NCBI GenBank assembly: GCA_016806645.1
Contig: JACSYO010000199.1
Span: forward strand, 248,001-312,000
Direction: 5' to 3'
From: Ophiodon elongatus
Lineage: Eukaryota > Chordata > Actinopteri > Perciformes > Hexagrammidae
DNA length: 64,000 bases
Part shown: positions 34,430 to 45,689 of the stretch, piece after piece
Position numbering within the stretch: position 1 is the stretch's first letter
Layout: each line of letters opens with the position of its first letter
Made by a program: the position numbers and the translations under genes
Notes under the pieces: model-generated
The model's database searches: none
The model's input: only the letters and a program-made list of their open reading frames with translations
Told to the model about the DNA's origin: nothing

Positions 34430-34560
34430 AATCAGTCTCTTAAGACTCTTCAGTTGACCAAGAATGCAGCACATGTAGTGACATGATTTCACTCACATAT
34501 TAGCTTCTCTGCACTGGCTGCCTGTAAATTCCAGAATAGTTTTTTCCATCCAATAGTTTG
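34430..34560 (+). pseudogene. L2-type reverse transcriptase C-terminal fragment
   Basis: Across small frame shifts the sequence reads RLLQLTKNAAHVVT, then HILASLHWLPVNSRIVFSI, matching the QLIQNAAARVLT...LRSLHWLPVQQRI segment of the L2 at 1-2586 (1840-1950). Only about 130 bases remain. Confidence 0.65.
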
Positions 34561-35501
34561 TGAGATATTTTAGTATGGACCAAACTGGTGTACTGACCGA
34601 CATGACCAATATTGCCATATCTAAATATAAAATGTAAGATGATATTTTTAATAAATACATGTGATATTCTCTTAAAGGTCACAGTCTTGCATAGACAGCA
34701 CCAGGTAATCCAATCCAGTTGGGCTACATTTTAAATCTACATATAAGATTAGCGCCATGCCAACCTTCTGTGCATGGACAGCGAATATACCAAAAGGTGG
34801 CAAATAGACATTGTTCAGCACACACACAAACACACACACACACACACGCACATGCACACACACACGCACACACACACTCACTAACACACACTAACAGGAT
34901 AGTCCAACTGCATTCTGCATGTCAAGTGGCTCACACTGGTTCCCACAAAACCACATGGTGTTATGACATTACTTCAAATCCTGCACCAGCCGGGAGGTGA
35001 ACACCAGATGCTCGCGCTCTTTCACTGGTATGGGAAATGTCAGTGCTGCAGAAGGCAGAGTTTTTTTTTATTTGGCGGGGTCCGGTTGCGACCTGTCCCT
35101 GTGGTACGATGTGCGACATCTCATCCATAAACATGGTGGTGAGCTGTGGATGTTGTGGTCGGCTTGGCAGTCTGCAGTAGAGATGCCAAGCTACTGTACA
35201 GGCCTTTCATTATTCATAGCAGGGCCGTCCTTTGTTTGGAAGCAACACAGATGTGAGAAATAGTTTAAAAATGGAAAGTAAATCCATCTGATACCAAAAA
35301 ATGGCCTTCATTTAGTGGCAGCTAAATGCAATCTTTATTGCATGACATGGTCTTTTTTCCATATTTTATTAACATGTCTTTTGTTTCACTTCTGTCTGAT
35401 CTTGGAAAGACACAACCGCAGTAAAAATATTCAAGGATGACTTTGAGCACACCCACACTTCCTTTACTTTCTTCGGCAGCTCTTTGTTCTCACACAGCAA
35501 A
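34561..35501. other. intronic sequence around a CA array
   Basis: Holds the microsatellite at 34819-34880. 34980-35250 is less AT-rich but shows no exon I recognise. Confidence 0.4.
34819..34880. repeat. imperfect (CA)n microsatellite
   Basis: CA units interrupted by CAAACA, GCACATG and GCACA. Confidence 0.95.
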
Positions 35502-35536
35502 GGGGGGAGGGAGAAGGGGAGAGGGGTGGGAGGGGG
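35502..35536 (+). other. G-quadruplex-forming tract
   Basis: Six G runs in 35 bases (GGGGGG, GGG, GGGG, GGGG, GGG, GGGGG) with loops of 1-4 bases. Confidence 0.75.
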
Positions 35537-37131
35537 CGCCGCCGTGCACATGCATGTAGATGAATACACATAGGAAGCAATACAGTAAAGCTTCCTTGTT
35601 CTACGACTGTCACAGTCACACAAATGTAATGTTACAGAAGTTGTGGGGTAAATCAAAACGTGGCTTCTTCTTTTTTTCAGCAATTGTGTGATGTCTAACA
35701 GACGTGCAGTTGTATGTCGTCTCAGATACTAAAGGTTTTGAAATTGAGGCTCATGATGAGAACAAAATTAAAGGACAGTACACCAAGGCATTGAAAAACA
35801 CCTTTGCCATAAATACATAAATAATGTCCATAGATTAAGTCATATTAAAAGAATAAAATATACAGTCAGCTCGATGACTCAATTATCATGATAAGGACCA
35901 AGGATCAAGACTAATTAAGATACAATTAATTACATTGTACAGGTTCATAACAAATGAACATTACAACCTGCTACAACTACAAGAAACTAGGAGAGCCTTG
36001 GTTAAGCTCCCCACATATAAAGAGGAAAGGGGCTTTAAAGGGTAACTGTCAACCCTCAAAGTTATTCACCGGTTATTCAACAGAAGGTAGAAAACTTCTG
36101 TGACAACCTGTTTGTCTATACAGTACGCACCTTTATTTGGGTGGGATCAAATCAAGGACAGTGGAGATGCATATAGAATGCAAACATCATGTTTGCTCTT
36201 ACCACGTCTCACCATGTCTCTGCAGCATGTAAGGTGAATATATATATTCTCTACATGAAACAGAACTCTTGATTACTATTACAAAGATGCCTGTCTGCTT
36301 ATGGCCATATGTGATGACAGACACAAAGGCAGAAAAGATGATAATGGGAAAAGAACAAAGAAGGAAACAGTAGAATACAGGGAAAGGGGAATGAAATGTG
36401 TAATGCATGCGACAAAAAACGAGAATATGTGAAAGAAAAGAGTAGTTACTGCTCAATAGATTCATGAATTCACTTTGCTTCGTTGTTGTTTCTACACAAA
36501 AGCTCATAAATTCCAAATTTATGCTCAGTTTTGGAATACTCAGCAATGTCCAAACACTGACACACAAATAAATGTGTGCAATAGGAAGCGTTTTACATCT
36601 TTTGATGGTTTGGCAAAAGTGTTCTTTATTTTCATGCCAATAAGGTGCAGCAGTTTGAGGTGAACTTGAATTGACAGAAGCAAAACTGTGGTACATGAAA
36701 AAAGAAAAAAGCAGATCAGCCTGAAGAGCAATGAAAAGTAACACTAACAAGACATGACATGAGTGGCAGTGGCCAAATTCTCAAACGCACAGTTTAATGT
36801 AAGCTCTGGTTTCTAATTCAGCTTCTCGAATCTGTCACCTGCTTCTCAGCAGCAAATTCTATGAAAGATGGACCATAAAAGCGACAACCTCATTAAAAAG
36901 CATGTGTTTTGATTTAACCATAAGATGTGTTTGAGGCCTTCGCTCTAACTCTGCCTGAAAGCATTTGTAATCCAGAGCCCATTACCAACCAGTCACAGCT
37001 CAAACTCAAACCATAATTTGAGTCATCGTCCTTTATATGGAAAACCACTTGAATCACTTAAACCAAAGTCAGAATGGCACATTAGAACACACAATATTGT
37101 TTTCCATATTGTTGTTCCTGGCTGCTCAACC
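35537..37131. other. intronic sequence, nothing recognised
   Basis: AT-rich. The 183-residue minus frame at 36199-36750 is hydrophobic low-complexity and not a gene. Confidence 0.45.
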
Positions 37132-37148
37132 TTTTTTTTTTTTTTTTT
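37132..37148. repeat. T17 homopolymer
   Basis: Uninterrupted T run. Confidence 0.95.
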
Positions 37149-38287
37149 ATCTTTTGTCAAACAAGGTATCAGCCTTTTAAAAAATGTTATGCTCATAGAT
37201 ATATGCATTTTTATCATTCCGAAATTTCTTTTAATGTTATTTCAGAGCTTAAATGACTCTAGAAAAGTAAATATTATTATTCCTAATTATTTTCACAACA
37301 CATTTCATCAAGGATAAGTGTGTGTTAACGGTGGCAGTGAAGAACATGATTTTATGGCTTTTAGGTGCGCAGTGTTTCTGATGTTCTCCATTTCTGTACC
37401 CTTTGCTTTTGTTGGGCAGAAATACTTTGTGTACTGTACTGTACCTCAGTCATGTTCTTTACAGACGTGTATCTGTAAAACAAGATATCTTAGCAGCCAA
37501 ACAAGACCACATTCTCTCCAGTTTTAAGCTTTCAGCAGACGCAATGCTGAGATTTCCACATTTGTTGTGGTCCTCGGCTAAAAGCTTAAATTTCACTTCA
37601 GGATGATATTCCCACATACACTGTGGAGTTTCTATCCGTAGGACAGTGATATGGTCTCACTCTAGCGGCTTCCTCACTGTAACACAATATTATGTGGAAA
37701 AATGCAAAACTGCATCTGAGAGTGACTGTTTGATTCAGATTAGCCAAGGCCTGCAATTACTAATTAATTAATCATTGGCCAGAAGTAGCAAGTGAGAGAT
37801 TGATGCAAGGGCTTATTGTGGGCTGTCCAACGACAGCGATTGAGCTCTGGCATCGCCACGGCTGCAGCTCATCCAAACCTCAAGCGATCATTCTTTCTCT
37901 CCTCATCTTTTTGGTCTCCAGCCATTCTGCCGTTCTCGCTTTGTGCTTTTTTATTCGTGAGGAAGAGCGAGTGGGAGGGTTAGAGACTGAGAAAAGAGAA
38001 AGAGGGGGAGGTGAATGAGTAGCAACACGCAGCAGGCAATGAGGAAAAGGAAGAGTGCAAATATGATGGTATATTGAGAAGCAATAAAAGAGAAGATGGA
38101 TTAGAAATAAACAAATCTCAAAAGAAGGAACATTTTTAAAAAGATGAACCTGTAACACTGCCTTTGGGAAGCTCCGGGCTTCAGGCAGTCAGGAGGCAGA
38201 GACAAAGACAAACAAGGGGATGACAGAGAGGTTTAAAGTGGAATGGCGAGGAGGAGTATACTGGGGGAGAACAGTACACTAATGGGA
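37149..38287. other. intronic sequence with a TAATTA cluster
   Basis: 37740-37900 carries two overlapping TAATTA sites next to GC-richer sequence and is a candidate enhancer. The rest shows nothing. Confidence 0.35.
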
Positions 38288-38300
38288 CCCCCCCCCCCCC
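38288..38300. repeat. C13 homopolymer
   Basis: Uninterrupted C run. Confidence 0.95.
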
Positions 38301-38425
38301 ACCCATCCTGCCTATGTGTGTCCGCTAGCAAAGGCCCTCTCCCCTCTAATCCCCTAATCTGACACTTCCACACTTCCAGAGATCAGGCACGCACACATTA
38401 GACACTCATATTGACATGTGTGCTG

Positions 38426-38471
38426 ACACACACACACGCAAGCACGCACGCATGCACGCACATGCACACGC

Positions 38472-38520
<49 letters not shown>
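38426..38520. repeat. (CA)n microsatellite, about 95 bases
   Basis: Imperfect at the left (GCAAGCACGCACGCATGC), pure CA at the right. Confidence 0.97.
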
Positions 38521-38522
<2 letters not shown>

Positions 38523-39194
38523 AGACTGAATGCCAATATTAATCAAATAGACTGAAGGCAAATACATAATTACGCATATAAACAAATACTCACAGAACCA
38601 CCAAATTAACATCTTCACTCACAAAATGCAAATCATTGTTTCTACACTGCAGTCAGATGTGTGTGTTTGTGTGTGTATGCATAGCTGGACCTATAAAATA
38701 TGTGTGAATAAGATAAGCTTGTCTGGAGTGTGTAATTTGCAACACATGGCTCACTCTCAAATTACAGGTGCCTGTGGTATTGAATGTGAGTCTAAGTGGG
38801 CCCATTATGACCAAATTGGACTAATTCAATCTGCAAATCTAATTGTTGGACACAGTTGTGGAATTCAGATGGGTTCATTTGAAGCTGTAGATTTCGATCG
38901 GCACTACCTAAACATTGCAAACACAGTTGTTTTTTTGTTATGTTTTTCAGCCCGGATGCTGATGGTAAAAATGGTGCTGGTTTTGATGATGTAATAATTT
39001 GGCATCCCTTTTTCTTTCACTACATTTGGATGGAAACATACCTGGAGATGAGTTACTAGCCATTATCTAGTAAGATTCTATATGTCCAATATCATTTACA
39101 AAAAAGAGGATTAGTTACACATGAAAAATGTATTTGAGTTTGGTCACGTGTGAAACATTGTCAAATTCTGGGGATAAAGTAATTCTGAATGGCG
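38521..39194. other. intronic sequence, nothing firmly recognised
   Basis: A 122-residue plus frame at 38626-38994 has no recognised domain. Confidence 0.4.
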
Positions 39195-39870
39195 TTATCA
39201 GCTGTAACCTCTGTATGAGCGCAGAGAGTGGCGGCGTGAGCTAACCAGTGGGCACACTCACATGGAGCTTAAGCAGTAGTTCAGAAAGGATTCATTCATT
39301 CATAAATCTCTCAGTCTCTAATAGTGACTACTCCATCAGCTGATGGTGGGCGTTCACTGTAAATTAACCAACCAGATTCTGCACAGTTTCCTTAAGCCAA
39401 TCACATCGTTGCTGTCAAACTTTTAAATGGGTTCTTTGCTCGGCTGCTGTTAGTTGTCATTTCAGCTCAAACCAGATGCGACCCTCCTCCACCCCAGTCA
39501 CTTCCACCCTCCTCCACCCAGTCACCTCCACCCTCCTCCACCCAGTCACCTCCACCCTCTTCCACCCAGTCACCTCCACCGTCCTCCACCCCAGTCACTT
39601 CCACCCTCCTCCACCCCAGTCACCTCCACCCAGTCACCTCCAATCAGCATCAGTCCTGCTCCTCATTCTTTATCGGATTGCAGCAACTCCCTTCTTCACC
39701 ACCACCACTAGTGTCTGGACTCCAGAGGGATTCTACCTTATCAGACCTCGGCATCACGGTCCCTTGATCATCCTATTCAGGATAGAGTCCAATCGCCAAA
39801 GACTTTGCACTATTCAAATATTATGTAATAAATTATTGTTAAATTCTAAACAAGTCTTTCCTGATTGAAA
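39195..39870 (+). mobile_element. possible LTR-like or retroposed repeat containing a minisatellite
   Basis: After the minisatellite comes a segment with TGTCTGGACTCCAGAGGG and CATCACGGTCCCTTGATC, then a polyadenylation-like TAATAAATTATTG, ending AAGTCTTTCCTGATTGAAAT. The last 20 bases recur, with one change, next to the SINE at 33276. The layout (promoter-like left part, poly(A)-like right part) suggests an LTR, but neither the ends nor a target duplication is secure. Confidence 0.3.
39481..39643 (+). repeat. 24-25-bp minisatellite encoding SHLHPPPP-like repeats
   Basis: About six units of the type CTCCTCCACCCAGTCACCTC (+CACC). Units with an extra C are 25 bases. In one frame they read SHFHPPPP, SHLHPPPP, SHLHPLPP, SHLHRPPP. 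Confidence 0.9.
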
Positions 39871-40320
39871 TGCATTAAAAAGCACATGGTGCCAGCCTGG
39901 CTATGTGAAGCACAGAGAAGCTTGGTTTAAAACACAGACAGAGGAAGAGTGATTTCAGGTAGACATTACTCTACTATATATTTACATTGCAAATAGTTTG
40001 ATGCTGTAATAATGCTCTGAATGTCAAATAAAGAACCAAACTGAAATGCATTTTTTACATGGGGAACTAATCCTCTTCTGTCGTCATTTAATGTTTATTT
40101 CCTGCTGTTAACAGAATAATAATGATTATCATGTGTGTGATACTTTGATGATGCTTGATTCATCTTGAATTAGCATGTTTACAAGGCTCATTGTTTTACT
40201 ATGAATTGTTTTACTGAAAAATCAAAATAGTCTAGACTCGAACAAGTCAAAACAACACTTTGCAAAACACTGGACACTGGGACACTGCAAATGTAGAAAA
40301 ACACCAGCAAATACATAAAA
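39871..40320. other. intronic sequence, nothing recognised
   Basis: AT-rich spacer. Confidence 0.45.
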
Positions 40321-40599
40321 TGGTAAAGTCTTCTGACCACTCAAAGCACTTTAACGCTACATGACATCATTCACCCATTCATACATTAATTGGAGGAGCT
40401 ACCATGCAAGGTTCCACCTGTCCATCAGGAGTAACTAACATTCACACACCGCAGGCACAGCTTGCAGGGAGCAATTTTGGGATTAAGTGTCTTGCCCAAG
40501 GACACATCGACATGGGCTAGTGGAGCCGGGGATCGAACCGCTGATCCTCTGATTGAAGGACGACCCTGCTCTACCACTGAGCCACAGTCGCCCCCCCCA
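40321..40599 (-). mobile_element. tRNA-derived SINE with L2-like tail, copy 5 (best preserved head)
   Basis: On the minus strand the head is GGGCGACTGTGGCTCAGTGG then TAGAGCAGGGTCGTCC. The A box TGGCTCAGTGG is the complement of 40574-40584. The B box GGTTCGATCCC is the complement of 40529-40539, 34 bases away. These are textbook internal pol III promoter boxes. The body and tail follow (CTTGGGCAAGACACTTAATC, GGTGGAACCTTGCATGG, AAAGTGCTTTGAGTGG). An open frame from 40425 to 40607 on this strand is only the SINE. Confidence 0.88.
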
Positions 40600-41591
40600 C
40601 CCCCCAAAAAAGGTAGCAGCAGTCACATTGTGACAATTTGGTCCTAAATTTACTGACTCCGAATTTTGCCGCAGGATAGACGAGTTTGAGAATTCACCTT
40701 ACAGCTGTTTTACAGGGAAATTTGGGGCCACCAGTGTGGATTGACGATCGAAAATTCTAGCTCTGTCTCAGACAGACCAAAGGCTTTTGGAAAGGGGCCT
40801 TAAGTTGAAGTGTATTGAGGAATAAATATGATATGTAATTTCCTCCAGAGTCAGGTTCAGTAGAAACAATAAAACCTTAAACTGCAGATTGTCTGCACTG
40901 CAATTCTTAAAATCTAACTTGACCTTCAGTTATATTATATTATATTATAATATTTATTGCTATTTCAATCAGATTGCTACTACTTGTAGGAACACTTCAG
41001 GAACATTTAAGTGAAAATTAATTGGCATGTTCAAATATAAAAAATGGCAAAAAAAATAATAAATAGGTTAAATCAGGTTTTCATCAGTCCACAGTGTAAC
41101 CAAATGAGTTCTAATTGATTGGCGCTTACGTATGGAACATATGAACCTGTAGCTGCCTGCACAATGAGGTGTATGCGTCTCATCCACAGTGCGTTTGTTA
41201 ATCTGCGAATGGGCTGTGTGTGTTTATGTGTGGGTGAATGTCTCATATGCATCCATGCATGTCTAAGAAGGTCATCTTTAACCAGGCTGCAGTTTGGACG
41301 GCCAGACAGAGCCTGAGAATAGCTCGCGACACGTCTTCCCTGCATTAGCATGACAATAAAGAAACCCACACACTCATCTCCGGCTCCCGCTGCAATAATC
41401 ACTTATTTACCTCCTTCCTGAGGGCTGTTTTGTGACCTTGAATGCAGCCATACGCCAGTGTGTGTGAATAAAAGGCAGAGTGTGTTTCTATTTTGTGTCT
41501 GAGTGTGTCTGTACCAGCCTGTGTTAACATTCAAACCAGCCCTACAAAAGCTGCGGCCCTGTCTTTAACAGTCCCCGCTGCACAAGTACAC
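40600..41591. other. intronic sequence, nothing firmly recognised
   Basis: Starts with a C/A-rich junction. 41100-41340 is less AT-rich and may be constrained. No exon recognised. Confidence 0.4.
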
Positions 41592-41615
41592 GCACACACA
41601 CACACACACACACAC
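41592..41615. repeat. (CA)12 microsatellite
   Basis: Near-perfect CA run. Confidence 0.95.
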
Positions 41616-41748
41616 TCAAAAAAACAAGTGAAAGAAAAAAGAAACATGGCAGAAATGAGGCAGCCGGCATCTCGGGTCTGTTCCGATTCGCTGGGCAGCG
41701 TTTGAAGGTTATCCCAGCTAACAAACATATCACACCAACCATGGTAGC

Positions 41749-41752
<4 letters not shown>

Positions 41753-41805
<53 letters not shown>
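41753..41805. repeat. (CA)26 microsatellite
   Basis: Perfect CA run of about 53 bases. Confidence 0.97.
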
Positions 41806-41809
<4 letters not shown>

Positions 41810-44800
41810 AAGGTGCACACACCCAAACAGCCTTTTGTGGCCAGACAATAGTCTGTAACCTTCAATTCTGTGGCATTGAAATACAAGGTGCATCAAACAA
41901 AGTGAGTTCCTTGCTCATTGGTCGCGTCTCCAGGCAGCTGAGGGGATTGCAGAGGTGTGAAAACTGTAATAACCACCCAAATGGAATAAAAGTAAATGTA
42001 CTCAAGCCTAAAACATTATGAGAGCAGATGAGCATTTTAGTTAAACAATGCTAGGAGGCAGAGCTGCTGAGACAATTACAACTTTACCGTACTTACTATT
42101 GTTACAGTTTCTTTAAGGTTGTCATTACAGCAAATGTTTTTATTTATTTATTCATAGGCCTTATTAAATTGACTTTTATAACAATATCATTGTGTTGTAT
42201 TAAAGAGAAAGAAGGCAGTGACTTCCACTTAGGGTGGGGAGACATAAAGCGCTTGTAAGATTGTCAAATGACGTCTATTACCGTCTTTCCCCAATGCCCT
42301 CAGTAGGTCAGAATTAGGGCAGCTCCATCCAACAATTTAATTTTTTTCCAAATCATCAAACCAGAGTTCCCGCCTATCTCACACAGTGATTGGCCGGAGT
42401 TGAACCATGCTCTGGTTTTTTATTCTTCACTCAAATACACCCTTCACTTTTTGTCAAAAAGCTGAGTGCAGCCCCATAAAAGCCTCTGAGGACACTCATT
42501 TGTATGATTCATTGTGTCTCAGCCCTCTCTATGGCTGTAGACCCTTGGCCCCGCCTTCGAGTGTGGCCATTCCGAACAGCTATTATCACTTTTTCCTTTA
42601 GATGTGGACATTCAGCTACTTTTATTTATTTATTTATACTACTAGAAAATGTTCACATGCTTTAATGTTCAAAAAACACATTATTTATCTCATAATGTCT
42701 GTGCCGAAATTGATTCTGTTTGGTGGTTTGTGATGCTTTTCCATCATTTCTATTTGAAAATATCTATTTGATGAAATAGATACCAGAGATGACACATGCT
42801 ATTATAGCTGCATGAATCTGCAAACATGAATTAGTTTGGTATTCTGTGTAATAGAGTTAGAGTTCAATGTTGTGACGGCAATAATAACTTTATTCTATGA
42901 TATGTTAATGCTGATATTTCAACCAGTGGCATTAATACCTGGCAGAATACAGTCTGTCTGTCACGACAGTTAGTAGTATTATACCACTGTTGACTCTCTT
43001 TAGAGCCATCTGAAGGCAACAGCTATCTGTTCCATGTAGTCTCTAACTCACTACAGATCCGTTGGCTTTGTGCAAACAGCACCAGACTGTAAAATAACCA
43101 CAGATCGCCCCTTGCATGTGTGCACATCAAACGTGTTGTCTTTATCAATTATTCTACGCCCCAGTGTTCATGAAAATAGAGCCTGCGTTGTCCTCTTGTG
43201 CACATAGAGCATAAACTAACTATTGACTTGTGGAGGTAAAGAGATAAAAACAAATTACTGACAGCAGCTGATTGTGAGGACAGCTGCAACATGATGCATC
43301 ATAAGAGGTAGTCAGCCTGTACTCTCCGTTTTGCAGTTTTGAGTCAGCAGCAGCTGAGCTTGCAGGTTTAAATATTCTGAATCATATGGATCACATTGTT
43401 ATTATTTTAAATATGTATTATTATTTCTCTAACACCACAGGAAACTTATTTACTAAAATTACCAAAAGCCTTTACAGAATAAAGCACTTTTATCCAAAGC
43501 CAATGCAATGGAAATTTAAATTCACTGAAAACTGTCATCGAGGCAAGGCCTGCCACTGAGCCTGGAGTAACAGTATGAACAGTGTTCCAACACTGCATTC
43601 ATTTTAGCTAATAAAGTGGCAACTGACACACACACACATCCTCTGATCAGTGGAGATTGATGGGCCATGTCACAAACTGGTACTCAGTTTAGTAGTTGAC
43701 AATTCAAAGTGCTTTACATAAAACATAAAAGGCATTAGATGAAAAAGACACAGTTTTAATGTCTTTCTATATAACGAAGAAGAATGTGTGGAATCAGAAA
43801 AAGATAATATCTCTGGTTCTGCTGCAAGTTTGATCATTTTTAACAAAATTGTCCATTGTGACCCGACAAAGTCCATCGCTTGAGCCCTCTTTTTATATTA
43901 TTTGTTTTTTTTCTAATCACAGCCACAGGAAACACGTTATAAGTGAGGCGCTCTCGACAACACTTTTTTAAAAGTAGATTAACCTATTGCAAAATATTTA
44001 ATTTGAATTATTATTATGGAAAGCACAAGAATCTGTTTCAACATAATTTTGTGTTTGCTACAATAATATAAATGTATTGTACATTAATGCAGTAAATTGC
44101 ATTCACATAGTTTCCACTTCCTAAACCACATCCATAAAAAGAAATGATCCAACATATAGTTGTCCATTACACCCCTGTCCTCCTGTCTCTCTGCCTGTCC
44201 CTCTCTCTCTCTGATCGTTGGTGTCAAGCGGAGCTATTTCATGTCACACTTGACTGAAACCGGCAGTCACAATGAATTAGGGAAAGATGGGCAGGTTTTG
44301 GTGTTAGCTGAGGGCAGTGGGGGGAAGCGATGGGGGCAGATTCAACCTGTCAGGATTTAACCCGATCTACCGTCCCGGCAACAATGCTGCCATGAATGAT
44401 TTAGAGCTGGTGAGCGAGAGTACAAAGCTTTTGTTGGGCTCTCCCACAGGACTCATCCTCCATTTCACTCTTCCAAAAACTAAATGCTGAGGGTAACTGA
44501 CTGTAAAAAGGGTGTGGCTCAGTAGATGCATCAGCACATTTCATTCTTTTTCCAAGATAATCTGAAACAAATTAAATGTCAGCAATGCAACAAAAGCCCA
44601 AGGTGCACAGAACAGTACAACCATGAAGTGATTAATTGAAATGCCTTTGGCCATGATTTGTGATCAATACGAGCTTTTTTCTTAACACATAACTCAAGGC
44701 AGGGTGTCAGTGTTCAGGGGTGGCAATAAATTGCACACAATAATAATTCACTACAGTGTATGAAGCAAAATAAAATATCTAAGCAATTAGTCAATTAAAT

Positions 44801-45622
44801 TTGAGAGTAAACAAGTTGGTTTAACGCAAGCCTGCAGCCAATCATTGGATTTTGATCATTAAAGGGCATTCTGGGAAAAGCTCCAGATTAAGTAGTTTTT
44901 GGCTTGAAAAGCAGGCTACTTCTTTTTCACACCTTTTTTTCCCCCTCATTTGTTCAATTAGTTCTCTATTTTACCATATGAGGACATAATTTTAAAGGAG
45001 TAAAAGTTTGCTTATCATGAAGAGCACTACTCAGCCTGTGTAAACAGTTGTTTAATGTCTTCGGTAGCTCTGGAGGAGCTTCAGGTATATAAAAAAATAA
45101 CCCTGATGAAGGATAAGGGTCCCCTTGCAGCGGAATGGTTTTGAATGCAGAAATGGGAAAACATCTGTTGGGCCACTGTGGTAATACAATGACTAAAAAC
45201 TGTCTTGCCAGGAAATTTGAAGGCATTGTACTCAAGTAGTTTAACATCGGGAGGCTTTTAGCTGTAGATCTGTAATATCAAAATATTGACATTCGACCCT
45301 AGGGAAAAACATTGCTGAGAACACAAAATCCTTTGAAGGTTCTCCTCAATCTGCCATATTCAAAGAATATTGAAATGGGTAAGATAGAAGCAAAGAACAA
45401 TGGAAAAATAGACACGCTCCCCCACCAATTGGTGACAGATGGCTAACTTGAGATTTTGCCAGTTGTTTACTGATTTTACAAAAATAAAGACACTAATTCT
45501 TTGATGAAAAGATTCGATTATTATGCTGATGGTAGCAATGGCTCATTGATTTTGTGTTTGCAATTTAGCCATACTTTACAATAGCTCTTTTAATTTGAAG
45601 CAATAACAAACTAAAGAAGATC
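41806..45622. other. long intronic stretch, one weak L2 tail relic
   Basis: On the minus strand 43698-43740 reads TAATGCCTTTTATG, TTTTATGTAAAGCACTTTGA, resembling 2510-2540 of the L2 3' UTR; this is a weak match. 44220-44420 is GC-richer with no assigned function. No exon recognised. Confidence 0.4.
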
Positions 45623-45666
45623 AATTCCAGCCTGGAATTTGTACAATTCCAGGCTGGAATTTGTAC
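45623..45666. repeat. palindromic tandem duplication, 2 x 22 bp
   Basis: AATTCCAGCCTGGAATT at 45623-45639 and its exact reverse complement at 45645-45661 are separated by TGTAC. The same bases also form two 22-bp direct repeats that differ at one position. Confidence 0.95.
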
Positions 45667-45689
45667 AACCAAATGTTGCCCATAATTGG

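Noticed and set aside
36199..36750. 183-residue minus-strand open frame
   Set aside because: Low-complexity hydrophobic translation of AT-rich DNA, no family resemblance, no splice pair.
40574..40584. tRNA gene suggested by A and B boxes
   Set aside because: Boxes are followed by a SINE body and tail. There is no acceptor-stem pairing, so it is a SINE head and not a tRNA gene.
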